A stretch of 64,000 nucleotides of DNA from Lophius americanus (taxonomy: Eukaryota; Chordata; Actinopteri; Lophiiformes; Lophiidae), in assembly GCA_037951165.1 (NCBI GenBank), contig JBBDHG010000008.1, forward strand, positions 2,346,501 through 2,410,500, in the 5' to 3' direction. Below, in pieces: positions 22,345 to 33,584 of this stretch. The first letter of the stretch is position 1; every line of letters begins with the position of its first letter. The notes under the pieces are model-generated. The model made no database searches, was not told the origin of the DNA, and saw only the letters and a list, made by a program, of their open reading frames with translations. The position numbers were made by a program, and so were the translations under genes.

Positions 22345-23588
22345 TCAATGAAGGAAATGAAGAACGGGGATGAGGTGTTTGTGTTTACGAACTCTCATTA
22401 GGATCCTTGCAGCACTGTTTTCAACATCCTGAAGTCTTTGAAGACTTTTATCAGGGGTCCCGATGAGAAGTGCGTTAAAGTAATCCAGTCTGGAGGAGAC
22501 AAACGCGTGGACCAGCTTTTCAGCATCACTCAAGGTGAGTGAAAAACGGAGTTTGGAAATATTTCAAAGATGGTGAAAGGAGATCTTGCAGATGTGTTTG
22601 ATGTGGGATTCAAAAGTGAGTTGAGGGTCAAAACTTACACCGACGTTGGTGACTGATGAAGAGAGGGGAATGTCGTGACCAGAGAAGGTAATACTGGTTA
22701 TGGAGGAAGACTGGGTCTGATGAGGGGTGCCAATTAAAATAGCTTCGGTTTTGGAGCTGTTCAACTGGAGAAAGTTGTTTTTCATCCACACCTTTATCTC
22801 CTCCAGACAAGCGCGGAGAGTTGACAGGGGAGATGATGATGACGATGAGGATGGAGAGGCTGAGGAGGAACATGTGTCAGTTTTTATGTAGATTTACGTG
22901 TCATCAGCGTAACAATGGAATGAGAGTCCATATCGACTGATGACACGGCCAAGGGGGAGCATGTATAGTATGAAGAGAATGGGGCCAAGGACTGATCCCT
23001 GGGGGACTCCACAGGTGACGGTGTGTGTCCGGGACTTTGAACTTCCAAGGAAACGTATTCTGTTCTGTCAGTGAAGTAGGACTGAAACCTATTTAGGGCG
23101 GTGGCAGTGAGTCCAGTGGTGTGATGTAGGCGATGTAGGAGTATTCCATGGTCAACTGTGTTGAAGGCAGCAGACAAATCAAGGACAATCAGGAGGGAAG
23201 GTGAACCAGGATCTGCTGCCATCCGTAGGTCATTTGTGACTCTAAGCAGAGATGTTTCTGTGCTGTGGGCGGAGCGGAAACCAGACTGAAAGGTTTCAAA
23301 GAGGTTGTTATATTTGAGGTGGTCCTGGAGGTGGGTAGCAACTACTTTTTCCAGAACTTTGGAGAGGAATGGGAGTTTGGAAATGGGCCTGTAATTAGTA
23401 AAAAGTTCTGGATCGAGAGTAGGTTTTTTGAGGAGTGGTCTGATTATGGCGGCTTTTAGGGCAGATGGAACAAAGCCGGCCTGGAGGGATTGATTTATAA
23501 CATCGCTGATCAGGGGACTGATGGAAGGGATGTTAGTTTTCACTAGGGCCGTAGGAAAGGGGTCGAGGGCACAGGTGGAGGGCTTCAT
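22345..23588 (-). pseudogene. L2 reverse transcriptase, inverted copy B/C
   Basis: The frame 23588-22884 holds YRPISKLPFLSKVLEK, FQSGFRSAHSTETSL and VLDLSAAFNTVDH (catalytic Asp present, next Asp to Asn). It then shifts frame inside GVPQGS. The YADD box is altered: an extra in-frame stop lies near the DDT codons (TTACGTGTCATCAGCGTAAC on the plus strand). The palm-to-C-terminal part continues at 22791-22564 and 22533-22345. Non-functional. Confidence 0.7.
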
Positions 23589-23988
23589 TGTCCTGATGAT
23601 AACCTCAACCTCCTGCTGTGAGATTTCTGGGAAACACCTTAGAGGCTGGGAGATCTCAAACTGTGAGTAAGCAGACTGGATAGGTAGAGAGGAGGAACCA
23701 GAAAGGACAGAACGGATTGAGTCAATTTTTCATTTAAAGAAAGCCATGAAATTATTACAGTGCTCTTCTGTAATTTCTGTAAGTGGGGGAGTTTGTGGTT
23801 TAAGGAGATGATTGATAGTGGAAAACAGCTGCTTAGGATTTCCAGAACTGGTTTTGATGATGTTGGAGTGGAACAGTGACCCAGCCTCTCTAAGGGACTT
23901 TGAGTAGACTCCATGGAGATGGCCTTGTGGTCGGACACACCCAGATCGTACACAAGAAGATTGCTGAGAGGAGCAGAGTCAGTGATGA

Positions 23989-24714
23989 CTAGATCCAGAG
24001 TGTGCCCCTTGATGTGGGAGGGGACATCGACATCTCAGAGATGAAGGCTGGGTTTTGTTTGGGTGGCCGGTAGATTAGAAGTATGGTCATGGAGAAAGGG
24101 GGTTTACAATTAAATGCCAGGCATTCAAAAGAAGAGATCTCTGGCATCGGCAGTGGAGACAAGTCCAAATCACTGCGATAGAAGACAGACAGACCACCAC
24201 CACGACCAGTGCTGCGAGCTTTCTGGAGGTAACTGTAACCGGCGGGACAGGTCTCATTCAGGACAGAAAAATTATCTGGTTGTTGCCAGGTTTCTGTAAG
24301 GCACATAACATCCAGACATTTCTCCAGGATGTGGTCATGTATGAGGCATGATTTGTTTGTGAGAGATTGTGAATTAAAGAGTTCGATTTTAATACTAGAT
24401 GGAGCAGGGAGTCTCTGTATTTGCTGAAGAAGACTGAAATCCACTCCACGTTTTCTAACCCGCACAGTGGATGATTTTAACAAGGAAAGTCCACTGACAG
24501 TAATGGGAATAGCTGCAGCATTCTGATGACGCGTCTGAGACGCGATAGTGCGCACGTCAGAGTAAAAGGACGGAATGGAGTTATCTGAGCGGGAGCGGGA
24601 GTAAACAAACTTAGAACGGCAACTTCTGCGAATGTAACGGGTCCGGCGAAAGAGTCCAAGTTGTTTAATAACCGATATGCACAACGGAGTGTTGTAATTG
24701 TTGAATTTCATCAA
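23989..24714 (-). pseudogene. L2 endonuclease, inverted copy B/C
   Basis: A 241-codon frame with the endonuclease motifs LFNSQSLTNK, MCLTETWQQP (catalytic Glu retained), GRGGGLSVFYRSDLDL and YRPPKQNPAFIS. It is then truncated: a deletion removes the LFLGDMN segment and jumps towards HIKGHTLDLVIT. The copy between C and D (33189-32464) has the same deletion. Confidence 0.7.
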
Positions 24715-25109
24715 CGGTTCATCATGCCAGTCGTGGAGACTAGCCCGTTATTAGCCGTTAGCTTTGGACGAGACGCACAGAGGACGTTAGTAGCCATTAT
24801 TTTCATGGAAATGATGCCGAGAAAAAAGCTATCAAACACAGAAAGTGATCAACAGCGGCTTTTGATGAAAGTGTCTCGGGGGGAGTGATGAACGAGATGG
24901 ATAAACAAACTGACATCAACGATGAACAAACAGAAATGGACATAAACGATGAAAAAAACAGATACAGAAATCTCCGGGTGATGGTACACTTGCAGCAACA
25001 GGTAGGCGGACCGTCACCAGACTCGGTAGAATTGTTACAAATACAAATACAAATACAAATACAGAATAATAGATACAAATACGGATATATATCCATATTT
25101 GTATCGGAT

Positions 25110-26980
25110 ATATACAATATGGGGTCTTTGTAAGTGACATGGGGGGTTGCACACTTTGGCTCTTCAGTGAGGTTTGTTAGCTGGGATATTAAGGGTATGG
25201 GGACTCCTATCAAAGTATCTAAAGTATTTGTTCATTTAAAACGACTTAAAGCTGGTGCGGTGTTTCTGCAGGAAACCCACATGCGTAGCAAAGATCAGGT
25301 CAGACTGAAATGCCCCTGGGTTTCTAAGGTTTTCCACTCAAATTCTAACACTAAAGCTAGAGGGGTTGCTATTCTAACTGGTAAATCAATTCAGTTTTCA
25401 GCTTCCACAGTTATATCAGATAAAAATGGCAGATACTTTGTGTCCAGAACACTATCTCATGTTCCCGTCTTAGTGGCTAACATTTATGCCCCCAATTTTG
25501 AGGACCCACACTTTATGAATAAGCTTTTTGAACCTTTCCCTTCATTAAACAGTAAGTTTCTTATCTTTGGAGGAGACATTAATTGTGTAATTGACCCCAA
25601 CCTAGACCGTTCCAATCCTCTAAGCATCTCTACGCCCTTAATGTCCACATCAGTATCAGATTACACGTCTAAGAACGGCTGCATCGACCCTTGAGGATTT
25701 TATGGTCGCAGCATCAAGGAATATTCCTTCTTTTCTAGCGTACATACGTCGTTTTCTCAAACTGATTATTTTTTCATTGATACAAAACTTATTTCCAAAG
25801 TGTCGTCCATCAATTGCCATCCCATCGTTATATCTGATCATGCTCCTCTTTCTTTAGAGATTAAATTTTTATCACAATTTACAAACTCAACATTGTGGAG
25901 GTTTAATACTTTGCTTTTGTCAGATGAAGATTTCAACAATTTATTTTAAACGCAATTGACGACTTTATTACCATTACTAAGAACAAGGCACAGCCGGTGT
26001 AATTCTCTCTGTTATGGGAAACGCTAAAGGCTTATCTTCGAAGAGATTATTTCATACTCTGCACACTTGAATAAAACCCGTGAAGCCAAACAGGAAGAGC
26101 TCTCTGCTAACGTTACTTAATGACATCACTGACTTGCTACTGGCCACACTCCAAACTTGCTTCTACAGCGCATTGCTTTGCAGACTGAATATGATCTATT
26201 TACGACCTTGTAGACAGAACGGCTTCTTCTGCGTTCACGTTCAACATATTATGAGCGTGGTGATAAGCCAAATCGGCTCTTGGCTAGCCAATTACGCCGC
26301 CAGTTAGCGTCATGTCTAATTCCACAAGTTGAGGAGTCATCAGGCACGCTGCACGCAGACCCTACCTCTATCAACACAGTCTAAGCTACCACTTAATACT
26401 GATGACTTATTATTGTATGTTTCTAACCCAAGCCATTCCATAACAGCCAATCTTTGCTTTTTTCAGAGATTTGGCTCTTTTTCGGGCTCTAAGGTTAACG
26501 TCTCCAAGAGTGAATTTTTTCCCATCAATACTGTTGCATTATAGCTACAAAACTCGGACATCCCTTTTAAGTTAAGTTGTTCTGGCTTGAAGTACCTAGG
26601 GGTCAATTTGACAAGGTAATTTCAGTCTCTTTTTTCCACCAATTATTCACCTTTATACCTAAAATGAATGTGGATTTTCAGAGGTGGAAAAGTTTACCTT
26701 TGTCCTTGATTGGCAGAATAAATACAGCCAAATTGAACAAATAACTCAAATGTCTGTTTTTGTTTCAATATCTCCCCTTAAACCTAGCAAAATTTATCAA
26801 TCTGTCTCTACTTTTTTATGGTGTGGACAGGCTCCCACAATACATAAATCTATCCTTCAGAGATTCAGACTCAGTCGTGGTTTGTCTGTACCAAACTTCC
26901 AACATTATTATTGGGCATCGCATGTCCACAACATTTTACTCTTGTTTAAATCCACAGATCTTCCGTGGTGTCATCTAAAG
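25110..26980 (+). mobile_element. L1-clade LINE, copy C
   Basis: Endonuclease (25134-25694) with FVSWDIKGM, FLQETHM and FGGDIN, followed by decayed RT pieces: LNTDDLLLYVSNP, then FSGSKVNVSKSEFFP near 26390-26540. The C-terminal frame is 26684-26986 (FLWCGQAPTIHKSILQRF, LPWCHLKS). At 26655-26665 it shows the uninterrupted site into which the L2 of copies A/B is inserted. It is internally deleted and full of stops. Confidence 0.7.
25134..25694 (+). pseudogene. L1 endonuclease remnant, copy C
   Basis: 186 codons. Domain motifs in order are SWDIKGM, FLQETHM (catalytic Glu), ARGVAIL, ANIYAPN and FGGDINCV (Asp/Asn). It ends at a stop after NGCIDP, before the SDH motif, which lies in another frame at ~25840. 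Better preserved than copy A, but truncated by the same stop. Confidence 0.65.
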
Positions 26981-27398
26981 TCTTGATCATGTGTTTTGTC
27001 TTCTCTGATAGCTTTACTTGCCTCTTCAGTTCCAACCAACCCCTCTGGCTTTACATCAAAGTAGCCATAATTTTACATTCCATTTTTTTCACAGAGATAC
27101 CCCTACATTCTACGCACTGCACCTTTAAGGGACGACACATCAGAGTGTGGCCCTGTCCAGTAAACAAAGTGTTTCTCCGGCTTTTTCCCACAGTCCATAA
27201 ACATGTGATGTAGATGAACTGGTGAATCTAAACTACTCGTAGGCACAAATGGATGTTTGTGGTTCCAGAAAAGGGAAGGATGGATAAATAAATGTGGTCA
27301 CAGAACCAATACTGATATCATCACATCAAAACCAGAGCAGGTGTCTGGGATCAGTTTATTCTACGAGTCAATCAAAACCACGATGAAAGATAAAACAG

Positions 27399-27436
27399 AG
27401 TTTTTGTAGAGGGGAGAGGGGATTCTCGTCAGCGTG
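27399..27436 (-). promoter_or_regulatory. Recombination signal of TRBV1-C
   Basis: Minus strand: CACGCTG, 22-bp spacer, ACAAAAACT. Confidence 0.8.
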
Positions 27437-27869
27437 TTTCCCTCGCTGCACAGTAGTAAACTGCATTCTTCTCAGGTCCTGAGACTTTAATGATTAAAGA
27501 AGCATTCTTCTTCTGAGTTCCACTCAAATCTCCAGACAAAGTAAAATCCTTTTTAAACGACTCTTCCATTGTGACATCAGAGGAGGCTAAATATCCGATG
27601 AGTGTCAGAGCTGGGAGTCCAGGGGACCGCTGGTACCAGAGCATCTGTCTGTAGTCAGTTTTATCATGGCTGCAGAAGATCTGCACTGAATCTCCAGATT
27701 TGCTGATGAGCTCAGAGGGATCCTGACGGACCTCAAGACCCAGACAGCCACCTGGGTTAAGAACAAAAATGTAAGTATGTTGATAAATATTATAAAGTTA
27801 TGTTTTTTGAGAACGGTGTCTAAAGAGGTTGTTACCTGAGAGGAAACAGAACAGGATCAAATAAATCAT
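27437..27869 (-). CDS. TRBV: T-cell receptor beta V segment, V1 family, copy C
   Basis: Leader exon 27869-27836 and V exon 27751-27437, with the same splice sites as the other V1 copies. Intact Ig V features: FCSHDKTD, MLWYQRSPG, TLSGDLSGT and YYCAARE. CDR1 reads DYRQ (DYDV in A, DYFV in B and D) and CDR2 reads YLASSDV. The frameworks are almost unchanged. Likely functional. Confidence 0.88.
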
Positions 27870-28109
27870 TTCTACTCCCTTAGAAGTGTTTAGATAGCCT
27901 GTCAGGATTGTGCAGCAGCTTGTAGGGGTTTAAAACTGACTGACTTAAGATCAGCCAGACTGTCACTGTGTCACTGTCTAGATGAGGGTTCTAGGTTGGC
28001 GCTGGACGCCTTTAAAATCTGATTGGACACCCTTGGTTCTGCCCCTTTATCCTAAAGTATGACTGGTTCAGTGAGAGGAGGAGTTTGAGGTATATCTGAA
28101 TGTGAATAA

Positions 28110-28560
28110 CTTTCAGCTGGGATAGGCTCCAGCCCCCGCCACCCTGAACAGGAGAAGTGGTTACAGACAATGAATGAATAAATGAATGTAACAGACTTTT
28201 GCAGGTACATTTTGGTTTAAACACAGTTTTATATCACTTTAATTTGGTCCAATAGACCAGTTCTGATCAATAACACTATCTAACTTTTAAATGTCATCAA
28301 GTAAAAATCATAAATTAATATATAGTTATTCATTCATTTACTCATGTTCTGTATTCTGTTGAGGGTTCATAACCAGCCAATCACACAGCTCAAACCTCCG
28401 ATCTTCTGATGGGTATGAATGTGTGTGTTTGTGCTTGTTTGTCTCTGTGTGTCGGTCCTCTGATGAACTGATGAATTGTCCAGGGTGTTCCCCGCCTCTC
28501 ACCCAATGTCAACTGGGATCAGCTCCAGCTCTCCGGCAGTCAGTGATATGTGAGCTGATG
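28110..28560. repeat. Fish interspersed repeat, module C
   Basis: Same V1-V2 spacer block as in the other modules, with AATG/ATTC runs shortened here. Confidence 0.55.
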
Positions 28561-28653
28561 TGACCACAGAGATATGTAGAGATGCAGGTGGTTCTATTAT
28601 GGGATGTCCTCCTTCAGTACTGCTAATAAATTCAGTTGATTAGAGCGTGCTGA

Positions 28654-28691
28654 GGTTTTTGTTCAGCTTTCACACGCGTTTGATCACTGTG
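28654..28691 (-). promoter_or_regulatory. Recombination signal of TRBV2-C
   Basis: Minus strand: CACAGTG, 22-bp spacer, ACAAAAACC. Confidence 0.85.
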
Positions 28692-29144
28692 TTCTCTCAC
28701 AGCACAGAAATACAAGCCTCCATCTTCCAGCAGCAGGTTCTTCACTGTGAGAGTACCGCTGTGAGCGTCAGGCTTGGTGGGTGAGAACTTCTCATCCAAG
28801 AAGCCTGGTTCAAATTCAGGTTTACTGTTTTCAATAGTGAACACAATCTGCTTCAGGGTTTCTCCTGGTCGTAGTCTGTACCAGTACATCTGGTAGTAGT
28901 CAGGTCCCTTTGTGTGGCTGCAGGTTAAGACTGCACTTTCACCCTCGTCCTTCCACAGTATGGGAGGCTGGTAGACATCACTCCCATAAATAAGACCTGT
29001 GGGTATCACAGCACTCACTTCAAGAACACTTCCAGAAAATAACAATCACTGGTTGTTTGAGCAAAATTTGAAATGTGAATTACCTGAAGTCCACAGCAAA
29101 ATGACTGACAGTATGAGGAGGTGAGGTTTAAAGATTGTATCCAT
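28692..29144 (-). CDS. TRBV: T-cell receptor beta V segment, V2 family, copy C
   Basis: Leader exon 29144-29084 and V exon 28996-28692, same structure as copy B. All invariant residues are present (LTCSH, MYWYR, LYFCAVRE). CDR1 is TKGPDYYQ (TKGSLYYQ in B, TKGSDYYQ in D). No stop, consensus signal; likely functional. Confidence 0.88.
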
Positions 29145-29607
29145 GTTCTGCAGACGTGAAGAACGTATGAAGAACAGAGTCATGAAGATCCTCAGGTGTC
29201 GCTGCATCAAAATCATCAGACTATGTGGAACTGGGAGTTTAAGTAACAGAGGAGGTCCCCCTACAGGTCACCACTGTTCATTATTTCTACTCATGGAAAT
29301 GAAATGTAAAAGGATAAGAAGAGGAAGAAGATTAACTTTATGTATGTGGGAGATTTCAAACAAAGTTGCTAAATTGATAATGACAAAATGTGTTAGGCTT
29401 AGACAAGATTAATATAACACTATAAAATAAAAATAGACTATCATTAATACAGAGAATGTATAAAAAGGTTGCAAAAGTTACAAAACAAATGATGTTCAAA
29501 CCAAGATGCTAGTAAAATAAAATTCTTAAAATGCATTTTCAAAAGATCATTCAAAACTTATTTCCAAACCGGAACAGTCAGGGCCCGGATCAACAATGAC
29601 ACCCACA
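29145..29607. other. V-module flank, no gene
   Basis: Equivalent to 20674-21136. No additional feature found. Confidence 0.5.
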
Positions 29608-29955
29608 CAGGGGCGGGTCTAGGAATTATTTGATGGGTGGCCAGGTCGGGACACAAACTCAGAGAAAGCTGGCACATTTAAATTGAAAAATGTAAAATAA
29701 GTAACAAAACTTTTTATTTTGGGTAAATAGGAGTTCCTAATAATCGATTTGCACGTTCAATGAAGTAGAAAACAATTAACTTTAACTTAAAATGTTTTTC
29801 ATGTACCCCATGGTAAATACAATAAAAGAAAAGCAAGTATGTTCTCCACCATATAGTTTTGCATTTCAATCCCATTTACATATTAATGAATTGACAACTG
29901 TGGGTCATGTTTTAGATTGGAGGAGATTTACATCACACACACTAACAAAGTTACA
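29608..29955 (-). mobile_element. hAT (ZMYM1-like) end fragment, module C/D spacer
   Basis: Second copy of the fragment at 21137-21480, starting CAGGGGCGGGTCTAGG and cut by the inverted L2 3' tail. Confidence 0.65.
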
Positions 29956-30165
29956 ATAATAATAATAATAATAATAAATTTAATTTATAATGCACTTTAC
30001 ATTTGGATCAAATCTCAAAGTGCTACAAAGCAAAGCAGATAAAAGCATCAATAAAAAAATAAAATAATAACTATATAAAAACATGACCAAAAGCATTAAT
30101 GTTAATTACAGTTATAGGTTCTGCTAAAAAGGAAAGTTTTAAGTCCTTTTTTAAATGTATCTGGG
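29956..30165 (-). mobile_element. L2 3'-end fragment (minus strand), C/D
   Basis: Duplicate of 21481-21690. Confidence 0.6.
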
Positions 30166-30490
30166 TGAAAACCCAGATCCATGTCGTGGTCAGCGACCTT
30201 CACCAGTCTCTGCCTCATAAAAGGGAGGCCCATTGTTCTGATCCACTTGTGTCGTTGTGGGATTTAACCTTTTAACAAGCATCTCAAACTGTTCTGTCTG
30301 TAACGACTCCTGACAGGTTTTATTGGACTTATTAGTAAAATTAATTATGTCTTAGTTTTAAATCAAAATGTTAAATCTTTGAGAGTTTGTGGTAAAAACA
30401 AACTCTCTGCTGTGGTCCAGTTCTGCTCGGAAGCCACCATCTTGTACATACACACATACACATACTTTGGGCAGAATGTAATTAAATAAT
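30166..30490. other. Unassigned spacer between L2 3' ends, C/D
   Basis: Duplicate of 21691-22014; nothing recognised. Confidence 0.4.
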
Positions 30491-30819
30491 CTGTTTATTC
30501 ATAACACACTTTACATTTGGATCAAATCTCAACTTGCTACAAGGTAAAAGCAGATAAAAGCATCTTAAAAGAAATATGGGGCCCTCAGAAGGTCAGGGAG
30601 GGCATTCCACAGACGAGGGGCAGCAGAACAGAAGGCCCGATCCCCCATGGTGCTGAGCCTGGTCCCGGGAAGGAGGAGGCGGTATGAGTGGGTAGAACGG
30701 AGGGATCGTGTTGAGGTCAGTGGAGTGAGTAGTTCTTTTAGGTAGGGGGGTGCGTTACCATGGATACACTGGTGAGTGAGGAGAGAGATCTTATAATCAA
30801 TCCTGGTGGAGATGGGAAG

Positions 30820-32063
30820 TCAATGAAGGGAATGAAGAATGGGGATGAGGTGTTTGTGTTTACGAACTCTCATCAGGATCCTTGCAGCACTGTTTTCAAC
30901 ATCCTGAAGTCTTTGAAGACTTTTATCAGGGGTCCCGATGAGAAGTGCGTTACAGTAATCCAGTCTGGAGGAGACAAACGCGTGGACCAGCTTTTCAGCA
31001 TCACTCAAGGTGAGTGAAAAACGGAGTTTGGAAATATTTCAAAGATGGTGAAAGGAGATCTTGCAGATGTGTTTGATGTGGGATTCAAAAGTGAGTTGAG
31101 GGTCAAATCTTACACCGACGTTGGTGACTGATGAAGAGAGGGGAATGTCATGACCAGAGAAGGTAATACTGGTTATGGCGGAAGACTGGGTCTGATGTGG
31201 GGTGCCAATTAAAATAGCTTCGGTTTTGGAGCTGTTCAACTGGAGAAAGTTGTTTTTCATCCACACCTTTATCTCCTCCAGACAAGCACGGAGAGTTGAC
31301 AGGGGAGATGATGATGACGATGAGGATGGAGAGGCTGAGGAGGAACATGTGTCAGTTTTTATGTAGATTTACGTGTCATCAGCGTAACAATGGAATGAGA
31401 GTCCATATCGACTGATGACACGGCCAAGGGGGAGCATGTATAGTATGAAGAGAATGGGGCCAAGGACTGATCCCTGGGGGACTCCACAGGTGACGGTGTG
31501 TGTCCGGGACTTTGAACTTCCAAGGAAACGTATTCTGTTCTGTCAGTGAAGTAGGACTGAAACCAGTTTAGGGCTGTGGCAGTGAGTCCAGTGGTGTGAT
31601 GTAGGCGATGTAGGAGTATTCCTTGGTCAACTGTGTCGAAGGCAGCAGACAAATCAAGGACAATCAGGAGGGAATGTGAACCAGCATCTGCTGCCATCCG
31701 TAGGTCATTTGTGACTCTAAGCAGAGATGTTTCTGTGCTGTGGGCGGAGCGGAAACCAGACTGAAAGGTTTCAAAGAGGTTGTTATATTTGAGGTGGTCC
31801 TGGAGGTGGGTAGCAACTACTTTTTCCAGAACTTTGGAGAGGAATGGGAGTTTGGAAATGGGCCTGTAATTAGTAAAAAGTTCTGGATCGAGAGTAGGTT
31901 TTTTGAGGAGTGGTCTGATTATGGCGGCTTTTAGGGCAGATGGAACAAAGCCGGCCTGGAGGGATTGATTTATAACATCGCTGATCAGGGGACTGATGGA
32001 AGGGATGTTAGTTTTCACTAGGGCCGTAGGAAAGGGGTCGAGGGCACAGGTGGAGGATTTCAT
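30820..32063 (-). pseudogene. L2 reverse transcriptase, inverted copy C/D
   Basis: Same breaks as the B/C copy (frameshift in GVPQGS, stop at the YADD region). It keeps SAAFDTVDQ where the B/C copy has AAFNTVDH, so each copy has gained private changes since duplication. Confidence 0.7.
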
Positions 32064-32463
32064 TGTCCTGATGATAACCTCAACCTCCTGCTGTGAGATT
32101 TCTGGGAAACACCTTAGAGGCTGGGAGATCTCAAACTGTGAGTAAGCAGACTGGATAGGTAGAGAGGAGGAACCAGAAAGGACAGAACGGATTGAGTCAA
32201 TTTTTCATTTATAGAAAGCCATGAAATTATTACAGTGCTCTTCTGTAATTTCTGTAAGTGGGGGAGTTTGTGGTTTAAGGAGATGATTGATAGTGGAAAA
32301 CAGCTGCTTAGGATTTCCAGAACTGGTTTTGATGATGTTGGAGTGGAACAGTGACCCAGCCTCTCTAAGGGACTTTGAGTAGACTCCATGGAGACGGCCT
32401 TGTGGTCGGACACACCCAGATCGTACACAAGAAGATTGCTGAGAGGAGCAGAGTCAGTGATGA

Positions 32464-33189
32464 CTAGATCCAGAGTGTGCCCCTTGATGTGGGAGGGGAC
32501 ATCGACATCTCAGAGATGAAGGCTGGGTTTTGTTTGGGTGGCCGGTAGATTAGAAGTATGGTCATGGAGAAAGGGGGTTTACAATTAAATGCCAGGCATT
32601 CAAAAGAAGAGATCTCTGGCATCGGCAGTGGAGACAAGTCCAAATCACTGTGATAGAAGACAGACAGACCACCACCACGACCAGTGCTGCGGGCTTTCTG
32701 GAGGTAAGAGTAACCGGCGGGACAGGTCTCATTCAGGACAGAAAAATCATCTGGTTGTTGCCAGGTATCTGTAAGGCACATAACATCCAGACATTTCTCC
32801 AGGATGTGGTCATGTATGAGGCATGATTTGTTTGTGAGAGATTGTGAATTAAAGAGTTCGATTTTAATACTAGATGGAGCAGGGAGTCTCTGTATTGGCT
32901 GAAGAAGACTGAAATCCACTCCACGTTTTCTAACCCGCACAGTGGATGATTTTAACAAGGAAAGTCCAGTGACACTAATGGGAAAGGCTGCAGCGTTCTG
33001 ATGACGCGTCTGAGACGCGATAGTGCTCACGTCAGAGCAAAAGGACGGAATGGAGTTATCTGAGCGGGAGCGGGAGTAAACAAACTTAGAACGGCAACTT
33101 CTGTGAATGTAACGGGGCCGGCGAAAGAGTCCAAGTTCTTTAATAACCGATATGCACAACGGAGTGTTGTAGTTGTTGAATTTCATCAA
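32464..33189 (-). pseudogene. L2 endonuclease, inverted copy C/D
   Basis: 241 codons, matching 24714-23989, including the internal deletion before HIKGHTLDL. It has LTDTWQ (Asp) where the B/C copy has LTETWQ. Confidence 0.7.
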
Positions 33190-33584
33190 CGGTTCATCAT
33201 GCCAGTCGTGGAGACTAGCCCGTTATTAGCCGTTAGCTTTGGACGAGACGCACAGAGGACGTTAGTAGCCATTATTTTCATGGAAATGATGCCGAGAAAA
33301 AAGCTATCAAACACAGAAAGTGATCAACAGCGGCTTTTGATGAAAGTGTCTCGGGGGGAGTGATGAACGAGATGGATAAACAAACTGACATCAACGATGA
33401 ACAAACAGAAATGGACATAAACGATGAAAAAAACAGATACAGAAATCTCCGGGTGATGGTACACTTGCAGCAACAGGTAGGCGGACCGTCACCAGACTCG
33501 GAAGAATTGTTACAAATACAAATACAAATACAAATACAGAATAATAGATACAAATACGGATATATATCCGTATTTGTATCGGAT

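Larger units (their letters stand above)
22015..25108 (-). mobile_element. L2-clade LINE, inverted copy between modules B and C
   Basis: The same L2 subfamily as copies A and B but on the minus strand. Reading 5' to 3' (high to low), its 5' UTR with (ACAAAT)n lies near 25025-25105, the endonuclease frame at 24714-23989, and RT frames at 23588-22884 and 22791-22345. Stops and frameshifts lie between them. The 5' end abuts L1 sequence at about 25110, where copies A/B have uninterrupted L1 (3463-3480), so the two module pairs have different L2 insertions. Confidence 0.8.
30491..33583 (-). mobile_element. L2-clade LINE, inverted copy between modules C and D
   Basis: Colinear with 22015-25108 at near identity, with the same internal deletion and the same junctions with hAT and L1 DNA. 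RT frames are 32063-31359, 31266-31039 and 31008-30820; the endonuclease frame is 33189-32464. The two copies were made by module duplication, not by separate insertions. Confidence 0.8.
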
